Shown piece after piece: positions 8,382 through 16,818 of a DNA stretch of 64,000 nucleotides. Position 1 is the first letter of the stretch, and each line of letters opens with the position of its first letter. A program made the translations under genes and the position numbers. Source of the DNA: an uncultured Desulfobacter sp. (GTDB lineage: Bacteria; Desulfobacterota; Desulfobacteria; Desulfobacterales; Desulfobacteraceae); the NCBI RefSeq assembly GCF_963664415.1, contig NZ_OY761440.1:868001-932000 (forward strand), in the 5' to 3' direction. The notes beneath the pieces were generated by a model. That model had not been told where the DNA came from and did no database searches. It saw nothing but the letters and a program-made list of their open reading frames with translations.

Positions 8382-8768
8382 ATGACTGACAGAAAAGATA
8401 TTGCCAAAACCGAAAACAAGACCATTGAAAAAACCCGTGAACTGAGAACCGCCACCCCGTCAGTGGACATTTATGAAAATGAAAATGAGATCCTGCTCTT
8501 TGCAGATATGCCGGGCGTTCACAAGGACGATGTCACGGTAAATATTGAAAACGGCAAGCTCTCCATCTCCGGTGTTCGCCGACTTGATCGCCAGGGCGTG
8601 TCAAACTGGGAGGAATTTATGGACGTTGAATATGTCAGAAGCTTTTCCATCCCCCAAACCATTAGCGTAGAAAATGTGGAAGCCAAGCTCAAAGATGGGG
8701 TGCTTACCCTCCATCTGCCCAAATCCGAAGCGGCCAAACCCAGACAGATTGAAATCAAAGCAGCTTAG
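8382..8768 (+). CDS. Small heat-shock protein, Hsp20/alpha-crystallin family
   Basis: This 128-residue paralogue of the preceding Hsp20 has a very short N-terminus and an alpha-crystallin domain from about residue 22. Features are EILLFADMPGVHKDDVTV, LSISGVRR, VEYVRSFSIP and AKLKDGVLTLHLPKSEAAKP. The two proteins are clearly diverged in the middle but share the C-terminal motif, so they may form mixed oligomers. CACAGGAGG lies just upstream of ATG 8382. A perfect 11-bp hairpin (8804-8836) follows the stop. Confidence 0.95.
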   Translation: MTDRKDIAKTENKTIEKTRELRTATPSVDIYENENEILLFADMPGVHKDDVTVNIENGKLSISGVRRLDRQGVSNWEEFMDVEYVRSFSIPQTISVENVEAKLKDGVLTLHLPKSEAAKPRQIEIKAA

Positions 8769-8803
8769 GGCAAGGAGACCATCTTCTTTCCGCCAAAATC
8801 AGA

Positions 8804-8836
8804 ATGGCTGCGGCAAAACAAATACGCCGCAGCCAT
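8804..8836 (+). other. Stable hairpin after the second Hsp20 gene
   Basis: ATGGCTGCGGC (8804-8814) and GCCGCAGCCAT (8826-8836) make a perfect 11-bp stem with an 11-base loop. There is no T run. It is the second such element in this transcript. Confidence 0.55.
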
Positions 8837-8875
8837 CCCAGGCGCTCAACCACATAAACCAAAGGAGAAAAAGTT

Positions 8876-9165
8876 ATGGATCAGGCAAAACCCAAAGGTG
8901 CCGGCAAAAGCAGCTTTGAACTGATTAACACACAGATCTTGAAAGAGATGCTGCCAATTCAACCGGGCTCCGTGATTCTGGATCTGGCCTGTGGAAAAGG
9001 ACTGTATTCACTATTTCTATCGCAGCTTACTGGGCCCACCGGCACATATACGCCTGTCCCAGGAAAAAACGGAAAAACTGGTCACTGACGTAGGATTTAA
9101 AAAAAATAAATACTGCGGAACTCGGCCCTTATAATTATGTGGTATTGTTTAAATCAGAGGGATAA
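8876..9165 (+). pseudogene. Broken SAM-dependent methyltransferase
   Basis: A good AAAGGAG site and ATG 8876 start a protein with methyltransferase motif I, VILDLACGKGLYSLFLSQL, at about residues 34-52. After residue 60 the frame runs out at 9088. In the next frame the sequence RLSQEKTEKLVTDVGFKKN resembles the C-terminal part of the same fold, and a third frame gives LGPYNYVVLFKSEG before TAA at 9163-9165, a typical methyltransferase last strand. So the middle of the gene (roughly 100 residues) is deleted and at least one frameshift follows. The family is class I methyltransferase; the substrate is unknown. It is a remnant and not expected to be functional. Confidence 0.75.
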
Positions 9166-9197
9166 GTTAAAAAATTACAATTTTAAATCTTTGTCTC

Positions 9198-9226
9198 TTG
9201 ACAGAAACGGTGTTCCTTACTAATTA
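9198..9226 (+). promoter_or_regulatory. Candidate promoter for the sulfotransferase
   Basis: TTGACA (9198-9203), a 17-base spacer and TAATTA (9221-9226) lie about 75 bp upstream of ATG 9303 in an AT-rich stretch. Confidence 0.45.
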
Positions 9227-9302
9227 AAATACACTCAGTGTTTAGACAATCCGTCAAATCTAAAATCAGTATCAAAAAAATATGTGAAGCGACGAGTGAG
9301 TA

Positions 9303-10160
9303 ATGGATCAGAATAACAGACTACCCTCTTTTTTTTTCATCACAGGCGTCCCCAAATCCGGCACAACGTGGATGCAACTGCTACTCAATACCCATCAAAA
9401 TATTTTCTGCCGCCCTGAGGATACGTTCTCTGAACTATTAAATGGGTTACAAAGCTTCCTTAAAGGTTACAACAACCTTTTAGACAAGACAAACAAAAAA
9501 ACAGCCCAACAAAAGGAAATATTTTACTATAATCAAGATGATGTACTAAACTGCTTCAAATTTCTTGTAACACAAGCCCTATCAAAACCCCAAACATCCG
9601 GACAACCAGTTATTGCTGCAGGTACCAAAGACAATGCAATCATCAACCAAGCCGGGCTATATAAAAAACTATTCCCTGAAGCTAAATTCATCTGCATTGT
9701 ACGAAATCCCAAAGATATTGCTGTTTCAAGCTGGTTTCACAATTTAAGGGTGGAAACTAATTTTCATGAAAGATCCGGAGGGGACCTTGCCGCATGGGCC
9801 CAAACAATTGCCACAAACTGGAACACCTGCATTCTTAACTTAAGCCATGAATTCAAAGGTGCTGACAATCAATTAATCTGGGTCCGGTATGAAGACCTTC
9901 TTTTGGACGCAATTCCCACTATGGCGTCTGTATTTACTTTCATTGGCGTACCCACAGACCGGGCAGAAGTGGAAAAAGTGATTGACCAAAATCGGTTTAA
10001 CAAACTTGCCCAGGGTAGAGAAGCAGGCAACGAGGATCGAACAAGTTTTTTCAGAAAAGGCGTTTCAGGCGATTATAAAAATCATTTGACCCCTGAAATT
10101 TGGAAGGAAGTTACCAGAGACGCTCATGAGGTTATGCGAGAACTTCGTTATGAACCATAA
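9303..10160 (+). CDS. PAPS-dependent sulfotransferase
   Basis: The 285-residue cytosolic protein is of the Sulfotransfer_1 fold, which transfers sulfate from 3'-phosphoadenylyl sulfate to an acceptor hydroxyl or amine. The 5'-phosphosulfate loop is GVPKSGTTWMQ (residues 15-25) and the 3'-phosphate site is RNPKDIAVSSW (134-144). The C-terminal region FFRKGVSGDYKNHLTPE matches the RKGxxGDWK-type PAPS-contact segment. The gene is monocistronic, with its own promoter and a strong terminator. Nearby glycosyltransferase-like and sialic-acid-synthase remnants suggest a cell-surface glycan acceptor, but that is inference. The gene is AT-richer than its neighbours, consistent with transfer. Confidence 0.9.
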   Translation: MDQNNRLPSFFFITGVPKSGTTWMQLLLNTHQNIFCRPEDTFSELLNGLQSFLKGYNNLLDKTNKKTAQQKEIFYYNQDDVLNCFKFLVTQALSKPQTSGQPVIAAGTKDNAIINQAGLYKKLFPEAKFICIVRNPKDIAVSSWFHNLRVETNFHERSGGDLAAWAQTIATNWNTCILNLSHEFKGADNQLIWVRYEDLLLDAIPTMASVFTFIGVPTDRAEVEKVIDQNRFNKLAQGREAGNEDRTSFFRKGVSGDYKNHLTPEIWKEVTRDAHEVMRELRYEP

Positions 10161-10167
10161 AAATACA

Positions 10168-10206
10168 AAAGGCTTTTCAGATGATTCTGAAAAGCCTTTA
10201 TTTTTA
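10168..10206 (+). terminator. Rho-independent terminator of the sulfotransferase gene
   Basis: AAAGGCTTTTCAGA (10168-10181) pairs perfectly with TCTGAAAAGCCTTT (10186-10199) around a 4-base loop and is followed by a T tract. It also lies just downstream of the two minus-strand tRNA genes and may serve them, since an A run precedes it. Confidence 0.9.
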
Positions 10207-10208
10207 AG

Positions 10209-10286
10209 TGGCGTCCCCAAGGGGATTCGAACCCCTGTCGCAGGCGTGAAAGGCCTGTGTCCTGGACCGGGCTAGACGATGGGGAC
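10209..10286 (-). tRNA. tRNA-Glu (anticodon TTC)
   Basis: On the minus strand the sequence starts GTCCCCATCGTCTAG and ends GGGGACGCCA with an encoded CCA. The 7-bp acceptor stem pairs fully, the T arm contains GGTTCGAATCC, and the anticodon loop CCTTTCACG reads TTC. It is transcribed after tRNA-Lys from one promoter. Confidence 0.96.
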
Positions 10287-10310
10287 ACTTAACTTTTGAC
10301 GCTTTTAAGT

Positions 10311-10386
10311 TGGTGGGCCGTGCTGGGCTCGAACCAGCGACTCTCTGCTTAAAAGGCAGATACTCTGCCAACTGAGTTAACGGCCC
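10311..10386 (-). tRNA. tRNA-Lys (anticodon TTT)
   Basis: On the minus strand the sequence starts GGGCCGTTAACTCAGTTGG and ends CGGCCCACCA with an encoded CCA. The anticodon loop GCCTTTTAAGC reads TTT and the T arm is CTGGTTCGAGCCCAG. It lies 24 bp before tRNA-Glu in the same direction. Confidence 0.96.
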
Positions 10387-10410
10387 GTAGGGTGCGTCAA
10401 AAACACGGGT

Positions 10411-10439
10411 AATCTATATGTTATTACCCTTATTGTCAA
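10411..10439 (-). promoter_or_regulatory. Promoter of the tRNA-Lys/tRNA-Glu unit
   Basis: On the minus strand TTGACA (10439-10434), a 17-base spacer and TAGATT (10416-10411) place the transcription start about 15-20 bp before tRNA-Lys. Confidence 0.65.
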
Positions 10440-10584
10440 CTACTTTTTTAATTTAGATCGTTTTTTATAATCATTCAATCCAAAAAGTACTATACAAAAC
10501 TGATGTAACCCTGATTATTTTCAATATAAATAAAATGTTAAATCCCAAAAGCCTTTATCAACCTATGTCAAATCAAGGGCTAAT

Positions 10585-12060
10585 CTACACTCTTTTTTTA
10601 TCCACGAGTTGTTCAAGCGCACTGACTATTTGCTCAAAAACAGGTGCCCAGGCTCTGGGAGAAGGTTGTCTGAACAGACGCATAGTTGGATACCAGGGAC
10701 AATCATCCCGATCAAGCAACCAGCGGAAATCCGGGGCAAAGGGAAGAAGTGTCCAGACAGGCTTCCCCAAAGCACCTGCCAGATGAACCACCGAAGTGTC
10801 GACAGATATAATAAGATCCAAATTCTCCATTATGGCCGCAGTATCGGCAAAATCTGAAATTTCCGGCCCCAGATCCTTTTCAAAAAAGGCTGAAGTGTCC
10901 ATATCAGTCCATTTTTCGTGTTTTTCTTTTTGAAGGCTGTAAAAACTAGCCCCGTCGATATTACCAAGGGGATTAAACATACTTAAAGAAATTGACCGAT
11001 TGCGGTCATTTTTATGCAACGGTCGGCCAGCCCAGACAAGGCCGACTTTAAACGACGCATCTTTGGACAGCCTGTTTTTCCAAATCCGGCAAAGAGCCGG
11101 ATCAACGGACAGGTAGGGAATTTTGTTGGGAATGGTTTCTATTTTAGTTTTCAATATATGCGGCAAAGATAGAAGCGGAACGTGGAAATCAAACCGGTCC
11201 ACAGGCCGGGTGTCCACATCTTTCAACCCGACAAGAAGCCGGTCATATACCGGATTTTCCGCCACCAGCCGGGTCAAGGCAGGGCCGGTTTCAAAAACCA
11301 CCCGGGCACCCAGATTCCGGAGCATCGGAAGATAACGGATGAATTGCAGGGTATCACCCAGTCCCTGCTCCTCATAAACGAACAAGGTTTTTCCCTTTAC
11401 ATCCTCACCCCGCCAGGCCGTACCATAGGCAAAGGCTCGGTTTTGTGTCGCTGGCCGGCGCCATCTCCACTCATATTCAGGCCATCCGTCCTGAAAATTC
11501 CCATTTGACAGCCAGATCAGTGCACGGTTCCAGTGGGCACTAACCATGTCAGGAGAAAGGGAAAGCGCTTTATTAACGGCGGCAAGGGCATTGTCGTTGT
11601 CTCCCATTGACCTAAAAATTTCGCACCGGTTATTATAGGTTTCGGCACAGTCCGGATCCAGCACCAATGACCTTTCAACAGAAGCAAGAGCCTTATCCAA
11701 ATTGCCAAGATTAAGATATGCTACAGCAATATTATTATGTGCCATTTTATGCCCGGGATTTATTCTGACAGCCATCTCATACCATTTAAGCGCTTCCTGA
11801 TATTTTTCCTGCTGCTGAAAAACATTACCCATGTTATTAAAACACCCGGCATTTGAAGGCATTAATTTTATGGCTTTTTTAAGATAGGCAATGGCCGCAT
11901 CATTGTTTCCGGCATTGTAGGCCAGCACCCCCATAAAATGAATAGCATCAGGATGATCAGGCTCCTGATCAAGCACCTGAAGATAGATCTGCTCGGCCTT
12001 TTTTAAGTTGCCTGCTGTGTGACAGGCAATTGCTTTTTTAAGTAATTCAAGCTCGGACAT
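10585..12060 (-). CDS. TPR protein with GT-B glycosyltransferase-like C-terminal domain
   Basis: The 491 residues begin with five or six tetratricopeptide repeats (about 1-190; for example AGNLKKAEQIYLQVLDQEPD, GNNDAAIAYLKKAIKLMP). A linker DGWPEYEWRWR follows, then a C-terminal half (about 225-485) resembling the nucleotide-sugar-binding half of GT9/GT41-type transferases: YEEQGLGDTLQFIRYLP, KVGLVWAGRP, and DLIISVDTSVVHLAGALGKPVW. The TPR part probably binds a protein or partner enzyme; donor and acceptor are unknown. I start at ATG 12060, with AGGAGAAGC just upstream, rather than six codons earlier. It lies next to sulfotransferase and a sialic-acid-synthase remnant, suggesting a surface-glycan function. 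Confidence 0.82.
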   Translation of the reverse strand: MSELELLKKAIACHTAGNLKKAEQIYLQVLDQEPDHPDAIHFMGVLAYNAGNNDAAIAYLKKAIKLMPSNAGCFNNMGNVFQQQEKYQEALKWYEMAVRINPGHKMAHNNIAVAYLNLGNLDKALASVERSLVLDPDCAETYNNRCEIFRSMGDNDNALAAVNKALSLSPDMVSAHWNRALIWLSNGNFQDGWPEYEWRWRRPATQNRAFAYGTAWRGEDVKGKTLFVYEEQGLGDTLQFIRYLPMLRNLGARVVFETGPALTRLVAENPVYDRLLVGLKDVDTRPVDRFDFHVPLLSLPHILKTKIETIPNKIPYLSVDPALCRIWKNRLSKDASFKVGLVWAGRPLHKNDRNRSISLSMFNPLGNIDGASFYSLQKEKHEKWTDMDTSAFFEKDLGPEISDFADTAAIMENLDLIISVDTSVVHLAGALGKPVWTLLPFAPDFRWLLDRDDCPWYPTMRLFRQPSPRAWAPVFEQIVSALEQLVDKKRV

Positions 12061-12202
12061 TCGCTTCTCCTGAATCATTTTGTGAAATATTGCCGGCCAA
12101 GCATGGCAGTTCTGTAAGGCTGCCTGGTTAAGTCACTCAAAGCTTCAACCCTTTATGGCGTTCGAAGTCCGGGCATTGATATGTCAGATCGGCCCATGGC
12201 CG

Positions 12203-12424
12203 TTATTTGAAATCTCCCCAATTCAGAAACCGGCTGGTCTTAAGGTCTTTTGGAAATCTTTTTTCCATGATCACATCAGCCATATCCGGAGGAATGCCGA
12301 TACCCGGCCATACATAATCAATGATAGAATCGTCAATGGCCTGATTTTTCTTTACATCTTTTTTTAACACAACGATTCTTCTCGCGCGCACGCCCCGCGT
12401 TCGTTCTTCCGGACCAAGCCGCCG
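12203..12424 (-). pseudogene. Remnant of a NeuB/PseI-type sugar acid synthase (C-terminal SAF domain)
   Basis: From an ATG at 12391 this frame reads RRIVVLKKDVKKNQAIDD, then a PGIGIPPDMADVI block and LNWGDFK before the stop. That order (RRxxVxxKDxKxG, then P-G-x-GI-P, then LxW) is the antifreeze-like SAF domain that closes N-acetylneuraminate and pseudaminate synthases. The frame stays open upstream to an in-frame TAA near 12455, and the catalytic TIM-barrel part is missing. It is therefore the tail of a gene whose first 280 or so residues were lost. It supports a decayed surface-glycan or flagellin-glycosylation locus here. Confidence 0.55.
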
Positions 12425-12630
12425 CCGGAGCGCCCCATAGCCGTTTACAGATTACGGATACGATTTTTGGCGGAAAGGCGATCAATGCACGAGGGAGCAT
12501 TGTTCATGCAGGTATGGTGCTCAACACCAACAATTCGCCTGTATCAAAGCGAAGACATATCCCCTCCCGTCAATTAGATGCCGCCCGCATGGCCCAGGCA
12601 CAAAAGCAGGCCCACGGCTTTTAGGGACTC

Positions 12631-15036
12631 CTAAAACTCTTCCTTAAACAAATCTTCCGTACTCAAGACCTCATCCGGACTTGGGGTTCGCTCGGTGGGT
12701 TCCGTTCCTTCCTTAAAACATTCAAAAATGGTATTTTCGCTTTGGGCGCTGGGCAGAAGGCCGGTTTCGGCATCTATCTTAACGGTGATAATACCTTCGG
12801 GAACAGTGAATTCCCGGACAGATTTACCTTCCAGGGCATGCTGCATATAATCCAGCCAGATCGGGCTTGCGGCCCTGGACCCTGTTTCGCCCCGGCCGAT
12901 CGGGGCGCTCTGGTCAAGCCCCACCCATACCCCGGTGGTATACCTGGGAGTAAAACCCATGAACCAAGCATCGTGCAGGTCGTTGGTGGTACCTGTTTTA
13001 CCTGCCGTGGGGCGGTGCAGAGCTTTCACCCGTTGCCCGGTACCCGCTTGTACCACACTTTCAAGCAGACTCGTCATTATATAGGCCGTCCCCATATCAA
13101 TGACCTTTTTACGAATAAGCTTGGAAGACTCCAAAAGCCTGCTATCCCGGTCATAAATTTCAGTGATAAATACCGGTTCAATCAGGTAGCCCAAATTGGA
13201 AAATACGGAATACGCCTTGGTCAATTCGAGCAGGGAAACGCCTGAAGATCCGAGGGCGATGGACAAATCCTGGGCTAATGGAGATGTAATCCCAAGCTTT
13301 TTTGCATAATTGATCACATAATCAATACCGATATCCTGAAGGATTTTAATACTGACAATATTTCGGGAGTTGGTCAATGCCTGGCGAAGCAACGTGGGAC
13401 CGTAAAATTTATGTGCATAGTTATTGGGTTTCCACACCCTGTCATGAATTTTGTCCTCATACACCACAGGAGAATCGATGATGGTCGTGGCCGGCGTATA
13501 TCCCTTATCAAGGGCCGCAGCGTACAGGATGGGTTTAAACGCAGAGCCCGGCTGGCGTCTTGATTGAAAGGCCCGGTTAAATTGGGAGTCCCTGAAATCC
13601 CTCCCCCCGATCATGGTTTTTACATGGCCGGTTTCAGCTTCAATGCTCAAAAGTGCCGATTGGGCAATGGGCTCTTGGTACAGGGCAAACTCATAGGTAT
13701 TTCCCCCTGTCATCCCCTCACGAACTTCCAGGTAGATGACATCCCCGGTTTTTAAGGCCTGGGAGGGTTTTATAATTTGGGCATATTTGTAGGATGCTTT
13801 GGGGTTCGGTTTTCTGGCCCATGTCATAGTGGCCAACCGAATGATACCGGTAACATTGCCGACCCTTACATGGGTAACCCCATTGGGATCGTCCACCTTC
13901 AGAACAACCCCTTTATATACCTCTCCCTTAATGGGGCGACTTCCGTTCAGTTCTTCGGCAATGGCTTGACTGAAATCTTCCACCTGAAGGGCGGATATAT
14001 TTTTTACAGGGCCTCGATATCCGCAGCGCTTATCTAAGTCTAACAGACCTTTTTTAACTGCGCTCTGGGCTATTTTCTGCAATTCAATGTTCACCGCGGT
14101 ATGAATGCTCAACCCCTGGGTGTAAAGCATATCCTTACCGTATTTTTTTTCAACATACCGCCTGACATGCTCAGTGTAACAGGGCACCCGTTCAATGAAC
14201 CAGTTTTTCCGAGGCTTAATATCAAGTTGGGCGTTCAGGGCTTCGGTCGCCTCCAGGTTGGAAATCATCCCCTCTTCCTTCATACGGTTCAGCGTATACA
14301 CCTGACGCTGCCTGGCCAGTTCCGGATGACGAAATGGACTGTATCGGCTAGGCGCCTGGGGCAGACCTGCCAGCAAAGCACATTCAGCCAAGGTCAAGTC
14401 TTTGACATGTTTGCCGAAGTAGTTTTCAGACGCCGCTTCAACACCATAAGCACCATGTCCCAGGTAAATCTGGTTCAAATAGAGGAAAAGGATCTCATCT
14501 TTGGAAAGCTTTTTTTCAATTTTATAGGCAAGAATCGCCTCCTTAAGCTTCCGCTCATAGGTTTTTTCCGGGGTAAGCAGAAACGATTTGGTCACCTGCT
14601 GGGTGATGGTGGATCCCCCCTGGACAATGGTGCCGGCCTTAAAATTTTTAATAAATGCCCTAACAATGGATTTTACATCAATACCCGGGTGTTCTCTGAA
14701 GCGGGAATCTTCTGCCGCCACAAACGCGTTGAGCAGATTGGCAGGCATGTCCGACAACGGAATAACGATCCTGCGCTCTTTGTAAAACTCGCCGATTTTT
14801 CTGCCGTCATCGGAGAATACATTGGTTACGATGGCCGGGCGGTAATCATTGAGCGTATTAATCTGGGGAAGGTCCTGGCTCAGATAAAAAAATCCGGCAG
14901 TAACAGCAGCACATCCGGCAATAACTGCAAGAAAGAGCAGGATAAATAGCCACATAAAAAGGGAAAACCATATACTTTTTGCTTTTTTCTTGCTTCGCTT
15001 CTTCAGAATCTGGGTCCGGCTTTGTTGTTTTGTCAT
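12631..15036 (-). CDS. mrcA: Penicillin-binding protein 1A, bifunctional peptidoglycan synthase
   Basis: The 801-residue inner-membrane protein polymerises lipid II and cross-links peptidoglycan. A basic cytoplasmic tail and one span (about 23-52) precede the GT51 transglycosylase domain (catalytic E109 in AAEDSRFREHPGID, GGSTITQQ at 140-147). An OB-like insert (370-440) follows, then the transpeptidase with S498-xx-K501 in QPGSAFKP, S557-x-N559 and K680-T-G. All catalytic residues are present. The 567-bp upstream gap to the divergent 15604 gene is AT-rich; no promoter there is clear enough to call. Confidence 0.96.
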   Translation of the reverse strand: MTKQQSRTQILKKRSKKKAKSIWFSLFMWLFILLFLAVIAGCAAVTAGFFYLSQDLPQINTLNDYRPAIVTNVFSDDGRKIGEFYKERRIVIPLSDMPANLLNAFVAAEDSRFREHPGIDVKSIVRAFIKNFKAGTIVQGGSTITQQVTKSFLLTPEKTYERKLKEAILAYKIEKKLSKDEILFLYLNQIYLGHGAYGVEAASENYFGKHVKDLTLAECALLAGLPQAPSRYSPFRHPELARQRQVYTLNRMKEEGMISNLEATEALNAQLDIKPRKNWFIERVPCYTEHVRRYVEKKYGKDMLYTQGLSIHTAVNIELQKIAQSAVKKGLLDLDKRCGYRGPVKNISALQVEDFSQAIAEELNGSRPIKGEVYKGVVLKVDDPNGVTHVRVGNVTGIIRLATMTWARKPNPKASYKYAQIIKPSQALKTGDVIYLEVREGMTGGNTYEFALYQEPIAQSALLSIEAETGHVKTMIGGRDFRDSQFNRAFQSRRQPGSAFKPILYAAALDKGYTPATTIIDSPVVYEDKIHDRVWKPNNYAHKFYGPTLLRQALTNSRNIVSIKILQDIGIDYVINYAKKLGITSPLAQDLSIALGSSGVSLLELTKAYSVFSNLGYLIEPVFITEIYDRDSRLLESSKLIRKKVIDMGTAYIMTSLLESVVQAGTGQRVKALHRPTAGKTGTTNDLHDAWFMGFTPRYTTGVWVGLDQSAPIGRGETGSRAASPIWLDYMQHALEGKSVREFTVPEGIITVKIDAETGLLPSAQSENTIFECFKEGTEPTERTPSPDEVLSTEDLFKEEF

Positions 15037-15527
15037 AAGGTTTCGAAATAGTGTTATATTTTGATAAAATAGTAGCTTTTATCAGATTAGAATTAAGATA
15101 GCAATAGAAAGGCGAAGGCCCTAACTGTCTGAAACCCTTTGTTGAGCAATGCATTTGGGTTATATTCAGCAAGCGAATGAAAGCCAAGAAAAAGCCTTTT
15201 TTGATGTGATTTACAAAGAAAGCGGCTTGCCGGCAATAGGCCCATCAAACAACAAATTTGTATTTATTTTTTCAACCACGGGTGTTTTTTCGCACTATAT
15301 AACAATTTTGTAACTATAAACGATTCCATATTCATGAAAGGTAGGCATCTTTCATAACAGACAGGGGGGCTACTCCGACCGATCACTTTGGCCTAAAAAT
15401 TCGGAAAAAATCCAATCAATTCAAAATGTTGCTTTTATAAAAATTAATAAATTTTGCTACTACATCATCGTTTGATCAAACATTTTATTGCCATATTTAT
15501 TGCGTGAGAACTATTTTTTAAGATAAC

Positions 15528-15543
15528 TGGCATTAGAATTGCT
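15528..15543 (+). promoter_or_regulatory. Sigma-54 (-24/-12) promoter of the DUF1858/GTPase/ABC unit
   Basis: TGGCATT-AGAA-TTGCT matches the -24/-12 consensus with exact 4-base spacing, so transcription should begin near 15555, about 50 bp before ATG 15604. Upstream lie a perfect palindrome GTTTGATCAAAC (15470-15481), a possible activator site, and a hairpin-forming ATGAAAG/CTTTCAT pair (15334-15355). The rest of the 567-bp gap from 15037 shows no convincing gene. Confidence 0.8.
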
Positions 15544-15603
15544 ATCATCATTTACGGAAATACTTCCGACAATCAGGAAAACAATAAAGGAGCCTTTGAC
15601 AAT

Positions 15604-16812
15604 ATGCCAACTAACATCCATCCAGACTTAAAAATATATGAAATTATCCAGCGTTTTCCCCAAACCCGGGCGGTTTTTGTGGCAAATGGTCTGGGCACCT
15701 TGGTCAGTGATGATGCCATGCGGGTACTGGCACCGTTTTTAACCCTTGGCACAGCCTTAAAAAGTCGATTTATCAACATTGAAGCGTTCATTAAAATGCT
15801 TGAGGGCGCTATCGCCAAAGAGCCTGTCATCGACTCTCCCGGACTTGCCTCCATGGAGGCCCAGAAAGATTTAAGCTTTCTGGGGCTTATGCCATGTGGC
15901 TTGAAAATGCCGTTCAGCCGGGCTTTTTCCCAATTTTTAAATGAACTTCAAACCCAAGAAGGGTTTGCCATTCAATCGGCGGTTGAAGGAAATGTCAACC
16001 AGGAATTATCTTATTATTCCTATGTTGATACCATTGAGTCCAAGGAGGAACTGCCTGATATCATAGTGTCAGCCGATTTCAATGTATTTTTGGGCCATCG
16101 GTTTTATAATAGCTTTGTGGCCCCGGGACATTTCACAGGTTATGGCGAACTAACCGCCGGCCCCAATTTTTCAGATACGCAAATTTTAGATCCCAAAAAC
16201 GAATACACCATTTTGTGCGTAAATCCCCTGGTGGTGATTGCCAACCTTGATAAGCTGGAAACCAGAGAATTGCCGCGTACATGGGAGGATATGCTGGCTC
16301 CGGAATGGAAAAAAAGCCTGATCATCAGAGGTGGAGACGGATTTTATTGCCACGCGGTCCTGCTGCCCACGTTCAAGGAACATGGCAAAAAAGGATTGGA
16401 AGCCTTGGCGAATAATGTGCTTGAAGGGCTTCATCCGGCACAGATGGTCAACCGGATAGACAGTAACGGCCCGGGCGCACTTTATGTGATGCCGGCTTTT
16501 TTTGCAGACCGCATCCGGCACCAGGATCGAATTAAAGTGATATGGCCGGATGACGGCGCCCTTGCAAGCCCGGTCATTCTCCAAGTCAAACCCGAAAAAA
16601 AAGAAGAACTCAAACCGGTTCTTGATTATCTTGTGGGGCGTCAACTCGCACAGATTCTGGCAGGTGCAGGATTTCCCGTACCCCATGCAGATGTAGCCGC
16701 CGAAGTCCAGTCCAAACCGCTGAAATGGCTTGGTTGGGACTTTTTAAGGCAAAACGACCTGCCGACCTTAAATATTGAAATTGATAAAATTTTTACACCC
16801 CTGGCGCCTTGA
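15604..16812 (+). CDS. DUF1858-containing, solute-binding-protein-like protein without signal peptide
   Basis: The protein has 402 residues. Residues 1-73 look like a DUF1858 domain (HPDLKIYEIIQRFPQTRAVF, then a GLGTLV turn and a final FINIEAFIKMLEG helix), but the cysteine pair often found in that domain is absent. Residues about 90-380 resemble a type-II periplasmic binding protein of the Fe3+/polyamine class (PDIIVSADFNVFLG, TWEDMLAPEWKKSLII, a C-terminal QLAQILAGAGFPVPHADV). No signal peptide or lipobox is present, so it should act in the cytoplasm, which is odd for this fold. AAAGGAG precedes the ATG. It is the first gene of a unit with a GTPase and an ABC ATPase. The ligand is unknown; a metal or oxyanion is a guess. 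Confidence 0.8.
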   Translation: MPTNIHPDLKIYEIIQRFPQTRAVFVANGLGTLVSDDAMRVLAPFLTLGTALKSRFINIEAFIKMLEGAIAKEPVIDSPGLASMEAQKDLSFLGLMPCGLKMPFSRAFSQFLNELQTQEGFAIQSAVEGNVNQELSYYSYVDTIESKEELPDIIVSADFNVFLGHRFYNSFVAPGHFTGYGELTAGPNFSDTQILDPKNEYTILCVNPLVVIANLDKLETRELPRTWEDMLAPEWKKSLIIRGGDGFYCHAVLLPTFKEHGKKGLEALANNVLEGLHPAQMVNRIDSNGPGALYVMPAFFADRIRHQDRIKVIWPDDGALASPVILQVKPEKKEELKPVLDYLVGRQLAQILAGAGFPVPHADVAAEVQSKPLKWLGWDFLRQNDLPTLNIEIDKIFTPLAP

Positions 16813-16818
16813 TAATTT

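Noticed and set aside
12192..12206. 15-base exact match GCCCATGGCCGTTAT, also at 30391-30405
   Set aside because: A few 15-base matches are expected by chance in 64 kb, and the flanks do not align.
12421..12624. Plus-strand open frame reading ARGSIVHAGMVLNTNNSP and ending AQKQAHGF
   Set aside because: Looks coding-like but has no start or ribosome-binding site and no family I recognise. It is probably another gene remnant or a chance frame.
15149..15313. 54-codon open frame starting ATG in the gap between mrcA and the DUF1858 gene
   Set aside because: No good ribosome-binding site, no recognisable motif, and it lies in an AT-rich regulatory gap; it could be a chance frame.
15361..15405. G- and C-rich stretch with CTCCGACCG that recalls molybdenum-cofactor riboswitch sequence
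   Set aside because: I cannot fit the full consensus structure, and it lies upstream of the sigma-54 promoter, so it would not be in the transcript started there. An Rfam scan would decide.
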